Part shown: positions 1 through 8,444 of the stretch, piece by piece
Layout of the letters: the number at the start of each line of letters is the position of its first letter
How positions within the stretch are numbered: the first letter of the stretch is position 1
Source of the DNA: Lachnospiraceae bacterium
GTDB taxonomy: Bacteria > Bacillota > Clostridia > Lachnospirales > Lachnospiraceae
Length of the DNA: 64,000 bases
Assembly: GCA_014804445.1 (NCBI GenBank)
Contig: JAAUZU010000006.1
Span: forward strand, 1-64,000
Reading direction: 5' to 3'
The notes under the pieces: model-generated
The model's database searches: none
Seen by the model: only the letters and a program-made list of their open reading frames with translations
What the model was told of the DNA's origin: nothing
Program-made: the position numbers and the translations under genes

Positions 1-103
1 GAAATCTGTTAAGACCCCTTGAAGAATACGAGGTAGATAGGGATGGGGTGTAAGCACAGCAATGTGCTCAGCTGACATCCACTAATCGGTCGAGGGCTTA
101 ACC
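1..103 (+). rRNA. 23S ribosomal RNA, 3' end (5' part outside window)
   Basis: The first ~100 bases are the conserved 3' end of bacterial 23S rRNA, including GTTAAGACCCC, GGTAGATAGG and the final ACTAATCGGTCGAGGGCTTA segment. The 3' boundary at about 103 is set by the usual ...GGCTTAACC end and is uncertain by a few bases. The rest of the operon lies upstream of the window. No 5S-like sequence follows before the terminator at 207. Confidence 0.93.
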
Positions 104-206
104 AGGAGGCAGGAGGGTTTCCTGCAAGGGAGGGTGTGTTCCAGTGTTCGGTTTTGAAGGTACAATGTGAAAATAAAAATCCAAAACAGAATCATAAAAT
201 AAAGTG

Positions 207-235
207 AAAGAGTAGAAATTCTACTCTTTTTTGTT
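207..235 (+). terminator. Rho-independent terminator of the rRNA operon
   Basis: A 9-bp perfect stem (207-215 with 221-229; AAAGAGTAG / CTACTCTTT) is followed by a T-rich run. It lies about 100 bases past the 23S end and is the natural stop of the rRNA transcript. Bases 104-206 hold no recognisable gene and are probably spacer and processing sequence. Confidence 0.8.
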
Positions 236-261
236 TTATTCTGCAATTTTTCCGAATGTTT

Positions 262-290
262 TTGACTTTGGGAAGCAGACATATTATGCT
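262..290 (+). promoter_or_regulatory. Sigma-A-type promoter for the two-component operon
   Basis: TTGACT (262-267) and TATGCT (285-290) are separated by 17 bases, about 50 bases before the response regulator start at 341. TATTAT (282-287) is an alternative -10, but its 14-base spacing is poor. Confidence 0.6.
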
Positions 291-340
291 GTTGATACAG
301 AAAGTGTTTTTTAGAAAACGAATAGAGGAGCAATTTTGCG

Positions 341-1021
341 ATGAAACTGTTGTTGGTGGAGGACAATGAAGCTATTATTTTAGGTTTGGAATATTTGTTA
401 AAGGAAGAGGGATTTTCCTGTAAGGTTGCAAGAACGAAAAAGGAAGCGGAAAAGGCAGTCTGTGACGATGGTTTTGATTTGATTTTGCTGGATGTTACAC
501 TGCCCGATGGGGATGGCTTTGCCCTATGCCGCAGCTTTAAAAAGAATGGGGATATACCGGTTATTTTTCTGACTGCGAAGGAAGAAGAGCGGGACGTTGT
601 GCAGGGGTTTGAATTGGGGGCGGATGATTACATTATAAAACCTTTTCGTAACAGAGAGCTTATTTCACGCATCAGGAATGTATTGCGCCGATGCGGAAAG
701 GGAAATGAAGTTTTATCCTGCGGTGCATTGAAGATGGATACAGCGGCGGGCAAGGTGTATCGGGAAGGTGCGGAAATTTCTTTGACCAAGCTGGAATATA
801 AAATCCTGCATATTATGATGAAGAATCAGGGCAGGTTGTTTCCCAGAGAGGAAATCCTCAGTCAGATATGGGATGTGACAGGCAATTTTGTAGAGGATAA
901 TACTTTGACGGTAACGGTTAAGAGGCTTCGGGAAAAAATCGGCGACGATGGAAGCCTGATAAAAACAATCAGGGGAATCGGTTATAGGATGGATAGAAAA
1001 GCTGAGGCGGATCATGAGTAG
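341..1021 (+). CDS. Two-component response regulator, OmpR/PhoB family
   Basis: This is a 226-residue DNA-binding response regulator. The receiver domain covers residues 1-~115. It has the acidic pocket VED near residues 6-8, the phospho-acceptor Asp51 in LLDVTLPDGDG, a conserved T in FLTAK and the lysine in YIIKPF. The second half is a winged-helix domain, with the family-typical LTKLEYKIL and DNTLTVTVKRLREKIG and ending in TIRGIGYR. It overlaps the histidine kinase start by 8 bases, so the two are co-translated. Downstream comes an ABC transporter of the peptide-resistance type, as in BceRS-BceAB and VncRS systems, so a role in sensing a peptide antibiotic or cell-envelope stress is inferred. 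Its likely DNA target is the pair of direct repeats at 2243-2261. Confidence 0.93.
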   Translation: MKLLLVEDNEAIILGLEYLLKEEGFSCKVARTKKEAEKAVCDDGFDLILLDVTLPDGDGFALCRSFKKNGDIPVIFLTAKEEERDVVQGFELGADDYIIKPFRNRELISRIRNVLRRCGKGNEVLSCGALKMDTAAGKVYREGAEISLTKLEYKILHIMMKNQGRLFPREEILSQIWDVTGNFVEDNTLTVTVKRLREKIGDDGSLIKTIRGIGYRMDRKAEADHE

Positions 1022-2243
1022 AGTGAAAATGCAGGATAAAAATTTGCGGAAGCATATGATAGGGATTGTTATGGCAGTAGCGGTCGGTGTTTTACTTGCA
1101 AATATAACGGTGGGCTACTTCCTAAAGCAAATAGAAAGACAGAATAATGAAGCGCTGGCTGTTCTTTTGGGAAATGTCAAACTCCAATATCCCGACATTG
1201 CAGAGGAAGAGTGGATAGCAATGCTGAACAATGCAGAAGGGTATGCGGAAGGCAGGGCGCTTTTGGAACGTTACGGTATTTTTGCGGGAGATTTTACATT
1301 TGCAGCAGACAGAGCGGTAAGGGGGAAGCTGCTTCTTTGTCTGGACGGCATCTTGTGTGTCACCTGCATTGGCGCCGCCGTTATTTTTCTGCGGTATCTT
1401 TTGGTGCGAAGAGGTCGAATTGAACAGTTAAAAGAGTATGTGTGTGAGGTAGAGCAGGGAAAATATGTTTTGGATATAACAGAAAACGAGGAGGATGAGT
1501 TAAGCGTATTAAAAAATGAGCTATATAAGATTACGGTTATGCTGAAGGAGAGTGCAGAATTGCAGAAGAGGCAGAAAAACGCGTTGGCAAATTCCTTGGC
1601 GGACATTTCCCATCAACTGAAAACGCCGCTGACTTCTGTGATGGTATTGTTGGACAATCTTTCGGAAAGCAGCCATATGGAAGAGCAGACAAGGCAGCGT
1701 TTTTTGGCAGAAATTACGAGGCAGCTTGAAAATATAAACTGGCTTGTGGCAGCGTTGTTAAAGCTGTCGCGGCTGGATGCCGGCGTGGTAGAGTTTGAAA
1801 GAAAGCAGGTGAATGTGGACGCTCTGCTTACAACGGTTACTGAGAATATAAAGCCTGCGGCAGAAAGAAAACAAGTCAGGATAAAAAGGGAGGGAGAGAA
1901 GGGCGCTGTTCTTTCCGGCGATTACAGATGGCTTACAGAGGCGGTAACAAATATTGTGAAAAATGCGATAGAGCATAGCTTTACGGATTCTGAGATTGAG
2001 ATTTGGGTAAAGGATAATGCAGTTTATACGGCGATAGGAATCAGGGACTTTGGAGAAGGTGTGGAGGAAGCGGATCAGAAACGTATTTTTGAGCGGTTTT
2101 ACCGCAGCCGGTATGCAAAGGAGGACAGTGTGGGCATAGGACTGTCGCTGGCGAAGGAAATTATTGAAAGACAGCAGGGGTATCTGACAGTCGAAACAAG
2201 GGAGCAGGGAACTTTGTTTCAAATTAAGTTTTTAAAATCGTAA
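1014..2243 (+). CDS. Two-component sensor histidine kinase
   Basis: This 409-residue membrane histidine kinase has two membrane segments (about residues 15-36 and 105-127) with a short ~68-residue extracytoplasmic loop. A HAMP-like linker, a HisKA dimerisation domain and a HATPase domain follow. The phosphorylated histidine is about residue 200 in DISHQLKTPL. The ATPase N box (NIVKNAIEHS), G1 box (IRDFGEGV), F box (IFERFYR) and G2 box (GIGLSLAKEII) are all visible. It starts inside the response-regulator gene at ATG 1014, behind GAGGCGG. The short sensing loop resembles kinases that rely on a partner ABC transporter for signal detection, which fits the downstream transporter, although here the loop is longer than in true BceS. 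The stimulus is not readable from sequence. Confidence 0.92.
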   Translation: MSRVKMQDKNLRKHMIGIVMAVAVGVLLANITVGYFLKQIERQNNEALAVLLGNVKLQYPDIAEEEWIAMLNNAEGYAEGRALLERYGIFAGDFTFAADRAVRGKLLLCLDGILCVTCIGAAVIFLRYLLVRRGRIEQLKEYVCEVEQGKYVLDITENEEDELSVLKNELYKITVMLKESAELQKRQKNALANSLADISHQLKTPLTSVMVLLDNLSESSHMEEQTRQRFLAEITRQLENINWLVAALLKLSRLDAGVVEFERKQVNVDALLTTVTENIKPAAERKQVRIKREGEKGAVLSGDYRWLTEAVTNIVKNAIEHSFTDSEIEIWVKDNAVYTAIGIRDFGEGVEEADQKRIFERFYRSRYAKEDSVGIGLSLAKEIIERQQGYLTVETREQGTLFQIKFLKS

Positions 2244-2278
2244 AATGTCACGGAAATGTCATTTTGGCTTTGTATAGT
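2243..2278 (+). promoter_or_regulatory. Direct repeats (response-regulator site) and promoter of the ABC transporter
   Basis: AAATGTCA occurs at 2243-2250 and again at 2254-2261, an 11-base period that puts both copies on the same DNA face, as expected for a PhoB-type regulator dimer. A good extended -10 (TATAGT, 2273-2278) follows, but no consensus -35 sits 17 bases upstream. The second repeat overlaps that position. This is the layout of an activator-dependent promoter, so regulation by the upstream two-component system is inferred. Confidence 0.55.
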
Positions 2279-2315
2279 AAAAAATGTAAAGCGACAAAGA
2301 AAGGACATGGTGATA

Positions 2316-2996
2316 ATGGAATTATTAAAAACAGAGTGTTTAAGCAAGATATATGGCAGTGGGGAAAATCAGGTTGTAGCGGTGGATGGCGTAAATTTTT
2401 CGGTGGAACAGGGAGAGTTTGTGGCAGTTGTGGGCAGTTCGGGCAGCGGAAAATCCACACTTCTGCATATGCTGGGCGGAGTGGACAGACCGACTTCGGG
2501 GCGTGTGCTGATTGAAAATGAAGATATCTATAAAATGAATGACGATAAACTTGCGGTATTCCGCAGGAGGCAGGTCGGGCTGATTTATCAGTTTTACAAT
2601 CTGATTCCGGTTCTGAATGTGGAAGAGAATATGACGCTCCCCTGTGAACTGGATGGAAAGGCGCCCGATAAAGAATTTGTGCGGGAGCTTGCCGATACGC
2701 TGGGACTTAGTAAAAGGCTGAAGCACCTGCCGAATCAGCTTTCCGGCGGACAGCAGCAGAGGGTGGCAATCGGTAGAGCCTTGATGAACCGTCCGGCGAT
2801 TCTTTTGGCGGATGAGCCTACAGGAAATCTGGATTCCAAGGCAAGTGATGAGATTGTGGAGCTTTTAAAGCTCTCCAACCATAAATACAGACAGACGATT
2901 CTGATGATTACGCACAATTTGGAAATTGCAAAACAGGCGGACCGCGTGCTTGTCATGGAGGACGGAAAGCTTTCAGATGACAGGAAAGGAAGGTAA
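2316..2996 (+). CDS. ABC transporter ATP-binding protein (BceA/MacB type)
   Basis: This 226-residue nucleotide-binding subunit has Walker A (GSSGSGKSTLL), Q-loop (LIYQFYNLIPVLNVEENM), signature LSGGQQQR, Walker B (ILLADEPTGNLD) and H-loop ITHN. This is the LolD/MacB/BceA-like class that works with large permeases rather than importing solutes with a binding protein. An in-frame ATG at 2256 exists, but the ATG at 2316 is preferred because GAAAGGA lies 10 bases before it and the protein then begins at the family's usual N-terminus (MELLKTE). The permease gene follows after 4 bases. Together they likely remove or detoxify a peptide antibiotic, or act as a sensor complex with the upstream kinase. 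Confidence 0.92.
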   Translation: MELLKTECLSKIYGSGENQVVAVDGVNFSVEQGEFVAVVGSSGSGKSTLLHMLGGVDRPTSGRVLIENEDIYKMNDDKLAVFRRRQVGLIYQFYNLIPVLNVEENMTLPCELDGKAPDKEFVRELADTLGLSKRLKHLPNQLSGGQQQRVAIGRALMNRPAILLADEPTGNLDSKASDEIVELLKLSNHKYRQTILMITHNLEIAKQADRVLVMEDGKLSDDRKGR

Positions 2997-3000
2997 CGCC

Positions 3001-5586
3001 ATGAATGTGATGAAAAAGATTACCTTTCGTGCCCTGAAAGAAAACCGCAAGCGCACAGCGGTAACGATTATCGGCATCATACTGGCGACAGCGCTGATTA
3101 CTGCCGTTGCCGGTATGGCGAAAAGCTTCCGTGCCAGCATGATTGCTTACGAAAAAGGGCAGTGCGGCGACTATCACTACAAATTTTCAGAAGTCGGCAC
3201 GGAGAACCTGAAGTATTTTGAAAATAACCGCAATATAAAAAAGCTGGGATATGTATGGGAAGTTGGTTATGCGATTTTAGAGGGGAGTAAAAATCCGGAT
3301 AAACCGTATCTGTATATATGCGCCATGAATGAAGCCGGCATGGAGGCGGCAGCCCTGAAGCTGACGGAGGGACGTTTTCCTGAAAATGACAGCGAAATCC
3401 TGATTCCGCTGCACACCTATGGTAACGGCGGTGTAAAGATAGAAGTAGGAGATGTTCTGGAACTTGAAGTGGGCTGCCGTTCTACTGAGGAAGGCTACAG
3501 CCTGCATCAGAGTTCACCTTATCATGAGGAAGAGGAAGTTTTTTGTCCACAGGAGAAAAAGGAGTATACAGTGGTCGGTTTGGTGTCACGCCCTGTGATT
3601 GAGGAGCGCTGGGCACCGGGCTACACGGCTGTGACATTCTTAGAGGATGTAACCGGTCTTGATAAGCTTGACATTTATGCGACTTACACCTCAGCCGCTC
3701 TGCATGACCGGGAACAAGTGACGGCAGGGCTGCTCGGTATTTCGGAGGAACTGTACCACCGCTGGTATGAATCGGGCGGCAGGGTAAGTGAAGCAGAGTG
3801 GGAGGAGTTAACCAGGGTAGCCAGTTATGTGCAGAGCAATATCTGGCTGTTGAAATGGGAATTGTTTCTTTTTTCCAACAGTACAATGAATGCGCTCTAC
3901 GCAATGGCGGCGCTTGCATGTGTTATCATTATAGTGGCTTCTGTGTTCTGTATCCGAAACAGCTTTATGATATCCATGACGGAAAAACTGCGTTTGTTTG
4001 GGATGCTTTCCTCCGTTGGCGCAACGAAAAAGCAATGCAGACGGATGGTTTATTATGAAGCTTTGTTTTTTGGCATAGTCGGCATCCCATTGGGAATTCT
4101 GAGCGGCGTTCTGGCGACTGTAGTTGTGATTAAAGTGACCAGCGGTCTGCTGGTATCTGCTATGGGGATTAAGCTAGTTTACGCTATGTCATATCCGGCC
4201 ATGGCGATAGGCGCCGTGCTGTCGGCTCTGGTGGTATTTTTCTCTGCAGGAAAGGCGGCAAGGAAGGCAGGGAAGGTATCGCCAATCAGCGCAATCCGCT
4301 CCAATACAGAGGTAAAGGTAAAGAAGAGAGAAAGAAAGGCGCCAAAGTTGATTCGGAAAATATTTGGAATTGGCGGCGTCATTGCTTTTCAAAATCTCAG
4401 AAGGGCGAGAAGAAAGTACCGCACGACCGTACTGTCCATTGTGGTGAGTGTGGCGATATTCATTGGGCTGAGCGCAACCATTCGGCTGGGATTTGTGAGT
4501 GCATCCGCCTATTACGATGAATGTGACTATCAGCTTTTGGTGGACTTGTATAGTGATGACCACTATGCACAGGCACAGCGGATAGCAGAGATGGAGGGGA
4601 TTACAAAGGTCACTATTATAAAAGGCATGTATTCCTTTGGTGTACGGCAGGGGGACGTAAAATTTAGCGAAGAGTACCTGGAGAAGATATTAACGCCGGA
4701 TGCTGCCAGCGGAGAAGCCATATTGGGAATTCCTGTCATCTCTCTTGGCAGAACCGGTTACGAGAACTATGTAAGAGAGCTTGGGCTGTCGCCGGAGGAA
4801 ATAGGGGAAAGGGCAATTCTGTTTTCCCATTATGAAGAGTACGAATATGAAGATGGCAGGACAAAATATATGGAGGGCAGCAGCTTCGACTACCACCCGG
4901 GCGATATCATAACGGGGGAAAGCAAGGAAGAGCTTAGCTTTGAAATTGCAATGCAGACGGATAAAAAGCCAATGGGAAACAACTATGGTATTGGAGCATT
5001 AATTGTAAACGATGACTGGATGCTAAAGCATATGGACTATTTTCAAAACAGTGCGCGTGTGTATATACAATGCGAGGATCCTGACGGTCTGAGTGCGGCA
5101 ATCGGGGAGGAGTTGGGGTTCAGTAAATTCAGTATCGTAAATGAGGCGGAAGAGTATGAGAAAACGCAGTCCCTGTTTTTACTGATATCCATATTCCTGT
5201 ATGGTTTTATAACGGTTATCGCATTGATTGGCATCACCAATATTTTTAACACCATTACCACCAATATGGAGCTCAGGAGCCGAGAATTTGCTATGTTAAA
5301 ATCCGTTGGAATGACGGGAAAGGAATTCAGGAGAATGATATGGCTGGAGAGTCTGTTCTGTGGAGGAAAGGCGCTGATAATCGGAATACCCATTGGAATT
5401 CTGCTGTCAGCAGGCTTTTACAGGGCGCTGGATATGAGGATGGATATTCCATTCCGGCTGCCATATGAGAGTATTCTGATATCAATAGCGGCGGTTTTCC
5501 TGCTGTTTGCAGCCATTATGCGGTATTCCATGGGAAAGGTAAACCGCAAAAACATTATCCAAACGATTCAGAATGAAAATATTTAA
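3001..5586 (+). CDS. ABC transporter permease, FtsX/MacB domain family
   Basis: This 861-residue membrane protein begins with a membrane helix right after the start (about residues 18-38). A large extracytoplasmic region follows, then a group of three helices around residues 300-420 ending in the RKAGKVSPISAIR-type coupling sequence. A second helix near residue 480, a second external region and a final three-helix FtsX block (about 725-855) complete it. The duplicated FtsX layout fits the VncFG-like permeases found next to two-component systems in Clostridia. BceB proteins have ten helices and one large loop, so this one is closer to the double-loop type. The start at ATG 3001 is supported by AAGGAAGG. 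The stop overlaps the convergent HAD gene by 4 bases. Confidence 0.88.
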   Translation: MNVMKKITFRALKENRKRTAVTIIGIILATALITAVAGMAKSFRASMIAYEKGQCGDYHYKFSEVGTENLKYFENNRNIKKLGYVWEVGYAILEGSKNPDKPYLYICAMNEAGMEAAALKLTEGRFPENDSEILIPLHTYGNGGVKIEVGDVLELEVGCRSTEEGYSLHQSSPYHEEEEVFCPQEKKEYTVVGLVSRPVIEERWAPGYTAVTFLEDVTGLDKLDIYATYTSAALHDREQVTAGLLGISEELYHRWYESGGRVSEAEWEELTRVASYVQSNIWLLKWELFLFSNSTMNALYAMAALACVIIIVASVFCIRNSFMISMTEKLRLFGMLSSVGATKKQCRRMVYYEALFFGIVGIPLGILSGVLATVVVIKVTSGLLVSAMGIKLVYAMSYPAMAIGAVLSALVVFFSAGKAARKAGKVSPISAIRSNTEVKVKKRERKAPKLIRKIFGIGGVIAFQNLRRARRKYRTTVLSIVVSVAIFIGLSATIRLGFVSASAYYDECDYQLLVDLYSDDHYAQAQRIAEMEGITKVTIIKGMYSFGVRQGDVKFSEEYLEKILTPDAASGEAILGIPVISLGRTGYENYVRELGLSPEEIGERAILFSHYEEYEYEDGRTKYMEGSSFDYHPGDIITGESKEELSFEIAMQTDKKPMGNNYGIGALIVNDDWMLKHMDYFQNSARVYIQCEDPDGLSAAIGEELGFSKFSIVNEAEEYEKTQSLFLLISIFLYGFITVIALIGITNIFNTITTNMELRSREFAMLKSVGMTGKEFRRMIWLESLFCGGKALIIGIPIGILLSAGFYRALDMRMDIPFRLPYESILISIAAVFLLFAAIMRYSMGKVNRKNIIQTIQNENI

Positions 5587-6377
5587 CAGAAATGAAAGTG
5601 TTCAAGTGCCAGCCAGATGCCGTCCGCGCTGGCATTTGCCGTTACATAGGCGGCTTTTTCAAAAAGGGATGCAGGAGAAGCGTTGCCCATGACAACGCTG
5701 TTTTTCAGGCAGGAGAGCATGGGTAAATCGTTGTTGCTGTCTCCGAAAGCATAGGCATCGTCCTTTGTGAGTCCATAGTATTGCAGGACAAACGAGATGC
5801 CGGTCGCCTTGGAATAACCGATGGGGACAAATTCACGAAAGGTTCCGCCGCGGTCGATGCAGGAAAAGTATTGGTCGCTCACTTCCCGAAAGAGTGCGAG
5901 CTGCCAGGGCTCCTCGTACCAGATTACAAATTTGTCACTGAAGAAATTGGGATTCTCCAAATCCTCCGGCATCGTATAATTTCTGTCAAGAAATGCCTGA
6001 TACTGCCTGATTGCGCCGGGATGCCGCAGAGGGCGTGAGGTGTCGAAGCATACCTCCTTGCGGGATTCAAATAAAATATCCACATTGACTTTTCTCGCCT
6101 GTTCTAAAATACGCATAATGACGGAGTGGGTCTGGGGGACATACAGAACATCCCTGCCGTCGCAGTAGATATTGGTGCCGCAGCCGCAGACATAGCCGTC
6201 GAAGCCAATACGCCTGAAACGTTCCTCGACATTCTGAAAGCAGCGTCCTGTGTTGATAAACATCAGATTTCCGTTTTCTCTGGATTTTCGGATTGCACGG
6301 ACTGCGCTTTCCGGTATGGAGCCGTCAAGCTCTGAGGTAAGTGTGCCGTCAATGTCAAAAAATGCGATTTTTTTCAT
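5583..6377 (-). CDS. HAD-superfamily phosphatase, Cof/YidA type
   Basis: This is a 264-residue haloacid-dehalogenase-type hydrolase. Motif I is FFDIDGTLTSE near the N-terminus (nucleophile and acid/base Asp), motif II is INTGR, and motif III/IV is YAFGDSNNDLPML near residue 215. The middle cap region is of the C2 (Cof) type. Enzymes of this group remove phosphate from sugar phosphates or phosphorylated cofactors, and the substrate cannot be told from sequence. The ATG at 6375-6377 is chosen over longer in-frame starts because GGAAAGGAAT lies just before it and the next residues are the canonical MKKIAFFD. It is a single-gene transcript with its own promoter at 6427-6455. Confidence 0.88.
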   Translation of the reverse strand: MKKIAFFDIDGTLTSELDGSIPESAVRAIRKSRENGNLMFINTGRCFQNVEERFRRIGFDGYVCGCGTNIYCDGRDVLYVPQTHSVIMRILEQARKVNVDILFESRKEVCFDTSRPLRHPGAIRQYQAFLDRNYTMPEDLENPNFFSDKFVIWYEEPWQLALFREVSDQYFSCIDRGGTFREFVPIGYSKATGISFVLQYYGLTKDDAYAFGDSNNDLPMLSCLKNSVVMGNASPASLFEKAAYVTANASADGIWLALEHFHFC

Positions 6378-6426
6378 ATTCGAATTCCTTTCCTGCATGA
6401 GTAAAAACGAAGAACTGAACAAAAGT

Positions 6427-6455
6427 ATTATAAATCTGTGTCCATGCAATGTCAA
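6427..6455 (-). promoter_or_regulatory. Consensus sigma-A promoter for the HAD phosphatase
   Basis: On the minus strand TTGACA (6450-6455) and TATAAT (6427-6432) are separated by exactly 17 bases, about 50 bases before the start codon at 6377. Both boxes match the consensus completely, so a strong constitutive promoter is expected. Confidence 0.8.
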
Positions 6456-6517
6456 AAAAAGATTTTGAAAAAAGCTGAAAAAAATTTTTTTTCATAGTAT
6501 CCAATTGCCGATATGTG

Positions 6518-6526
6518 TGGTATAAT
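6518..6526 (+). promoter_or_regulatory. Extended -10 promoter for cheV
   Basis: TGGTATAAT (TG at 6518, TATAAT 6521-6526) is a perfect extended -10 element with no good -35 box. It lies about 140 bases before the cheV start. The long leader between it and 6666 shows no recognisable riboswitch. Confidence 0.55.
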
Positions 6527-6665
6527 GTCTCTAAAGAGCATTTTATCTTGCAATTATTGCAATCTGCTCTAAAAATTAAAATAATTTCATCTGCGGATCG
6601 TGTAACAATGCAGGAAATCTTGCATTATTATGGAAAATCCTGCGGCATGTATAGAAAGGGAAAAG

Positions 6666-7559
6666 ATGGATACGAAAATATTACTGGAAAATGGTACCAA
6701 TGAATTAGAAGTTTTGGAGTTCACTCTCGATGACAACTCTTACGGCATTAACGTAGCCAAGATTAAAGAGATTATCAGTTACGAGCCGGTGACGCCGATA
6801 CCCAATGCCCATCCCAGCATAGAAGGTATCTTTATGCCTCGTGACACAATGATTACGGCGATTGATTTGAAGAATTGTCTTCAGAGAGGTGTTTCTGAGG
6901 CAGGAGGATTATTTATTGTAACCAATTTCAACAAGTTGGATATTGCTTTCCATGTAGATACTGTAGTCGGAATTCATCGTTTTTCATGGACAGAAATTAT
7001 CAAGCCGGACAGCACGATATCTTCTGACAGTACAGCTTCAGGCATTGTCAAGATGGGTGATAAGCTGATTATTATTCTTGATTTTGAAAGAATTGTATCG
7101 GACATCAATCCGGAAACAGGACTTCGGTTTGAGCAGATAGATGAGTTGGGCGAGCGCGAAAGATGCGATGTTCCGATTCTGATTGCAGAGGATTCTCCTT
7201 TCTTAAATCGTCTGATTGTGGAAGCACTGCATAAGTCGGGTTATGCAAATTTGATACATACGGCAAACGGACAGGAAGCATACGATATTATCACCGAGTT
7301 CAAGAAGCAGGGCACTTTATCAGAGCATGTACAATGTGTCATTACAGATATTGAGATGCCGATGATGGATGGACATCGTTTGACGAAACTCATCAAATCA
7401 GATGAGGAGACAAAGGATATTCCGGTCGTTATTTTCTCGTCTCTGGTCAATGATGAAATGCGTGTTAAAGGCGAGCAGCTTGGTGCGAGTGCGCAGCTTT
7501 CAAAACCTGAAATAGGGGAACTGGTCGGTGTTCTGGACAATTTGCTGATAAAAAAATAA
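6666..7559 (+). CDS. cheV: Chemotaxis protein CheV (CheW-like domain plus receiver)
   Basis: This 297-residue protein joins an N-terminal CheW-like coupling domain (about residues 1-155, with VLEFTLDDNSYGINVAKIKEI and the PNAHPSIEGIF turn) to a C-terminal receiver domain (about 165-295). The receiver has IAEDSPF, the phospho-acceptor Asp in VITDIEMPMMDGH, FSS and SKPE in place of the usual KP. CheV couples chemoreceptors to the CheA kinase and its phosphorylation adjusts sensitivity. ATG 6666 is preferred over ATG 6630 because GAAAGGGA precedes it by about 5 bases. No other chemotaxis or flagellar gene is in the window, so this is an orphan copy. It suggests that the organism is, or recently was, motile. 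Confidence 0.9.
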   Translation: MDTKILLENGTNELEVLEFTLDDNSYGINVAKIKEIISYEPVTPIPNAHPSIEGIFMPRDTMITAIDLKNCLQRGVSEAGGLFIVTNFNKLDIAFHVDTVVGIHRFSWTEIIKPDSTISSDSTASGIVKMGDKLIIILDFERIVSDINPETGLRFEQIDELGERERCDVPILIAEDSPFLNRLIVEALHKSGYANLIHTANGQEAYDIITEFKKQGTLSEHVQCVITDIEMPMMDGHRLTKLIKSDEETKDIPVVIFSSLVNDEMRVKGEQLGASAQLSKPEIGELVGVLDNLLIKK

Positions 7560-7574
7560 ATGCTGCAAAATAGT

Positions 7575-7599
7575 AAAGACCGGGATATTCCCGGTCTTT
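7575..7599 (+). terminator. Terminator-like hairpin after cheV
   Basis: This perfect 11-bp stem (AAAGACCGGGA, 7575-7585, with TCCCGGTCTTT, 7589-7599) has a 3-base loop and lies 15 bases past the cheV stop. The T-run is short (TTTC), so termination may be partial. Confidence 0.7.
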
Positions 7600-7624
7600 C
7601 GTTGCTTAAAAATAAGGATGAAAT

Positions 7625-8404
7625 ATGGAACGTTCAGAATTGCTGGAAATGCTTGACGCTGCCGATATGGTATTGGTTGGCATCGGGGAAGATTTTGAAG
7701 AAAAAGATGCTTTGTTTCAGGAGGAAAGTTACCGCAGGACCTGCGACGGCGTTGCGGCTGCGGGCGTGGAATGGGTGATGCCCTATGTAAACAGGTTCTT
7801 TCTGGAAAAGAATGAAAAGTTAAAAACAGCGCTGCATGCGCTTGGCGGGCTTGTGGAAAAAAGAAATTATTTTGTGGTTTCAGCCTGTATGAACGGCATG
7901 ACTGCAGGGGCCGGACTTTTACCGGACAGGCTTGCAGAGCCCTGCGGCTCTTATACAAAGCTGCAGTGCAGCAAAGGGTGCGAGGGGAGCATACAACCTG
8001 TCGAAGATGAATTCTTAAGGGAAGTGGAACAATGTATACAGGGAGAAAAGGAATGGAAAGCATTAAGAGCGCCGGTGTGCGAAAAATGTCAGGCGCCGAT
8101 GGTTTTCAATAGTCTGTATGCAGAGCACTATAATGAGGAAGGATACCGAGGGAACTGGGAGAGGTACACAAAATGGCTGCAGGGTACGGTGGGAAAAAAG
8201 CTTTGCATTCTGGAATTGGGAGCGGGGCTGATGTTTGCGGGAATTCTGCGTTTCCGCTTTGAAAAAATAGTAGCACTGAATCAAAAGGCAAGTATGATCA
8301 GGGTTCATAGAAGCTTGTATCAAATGCCCGATGAAATTTCAGCCAGAGGTAAATCAATTTCACAAAATGCTGTAGATTTTATGGCGGAAATGATAGTTTT
8401 ATGA
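7625..8404 (+). CDS. Sir2-like protein, probably without deacetylase activity
   Basis: This 259-residue protein follows the outline of a sirtuin but lacks its key residues. The N-terminus (MVLVGIGEDF) sits where GAGIS should be. A segment FVVSACMNG stands where TQNID would bind NAD. Two Cys pairs (LQCSKGC near residue 121 and VCEKCQ near 152) resemble the structural zinc site. A later LELGAGL segment resembles the second half of the Rossmann fold. The catalytic His is not evident. Similar Sir2-like proteins are annotated in Lachnospiraceae, which supports the family call, but the activity is unknown. AAGGATG precedes ATG 7625. It follows cheV and precedes an unrelated membrane-protein gene, so context does not suggest a partner. 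Confidence 0.6.
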   Translation: MERSELLEMLDAADMVLVGIGEDFEEKDALFQEESYRRTCDGVAAAGVEWVMPYVNRFFLEKNEKLKTALHALGGLVEKRNYFVVSACMNGMTAGAGLLPDRLAEPCGSYTKLQCSKGCEGSIQPVEDEFLREVEQCIQGEKEWKALRAPVCEKCQAPMVFNSLYAEHYNEEGYRGNWERYTKWLQGTVGKKLCILELGAGLMFAGILRFRFEKIVALNQKASMIRVHRSLYQMPDEISARGKSISQNAVDFMAEMIVL

Positions 8405-8444
8405 TAAACTGTTTTGTGTAAAGCATAAGAAAGGAGCAATTTTT

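Noticed and set aside
6507-6514. GCCGATAT, a sigma-28-like -10, before cheV
   Set aside because: The matching TAAA -35 box at 15-16 base spacing is missing, while a perfect extended -10 (TGGTATAAT) follows a few bases later.
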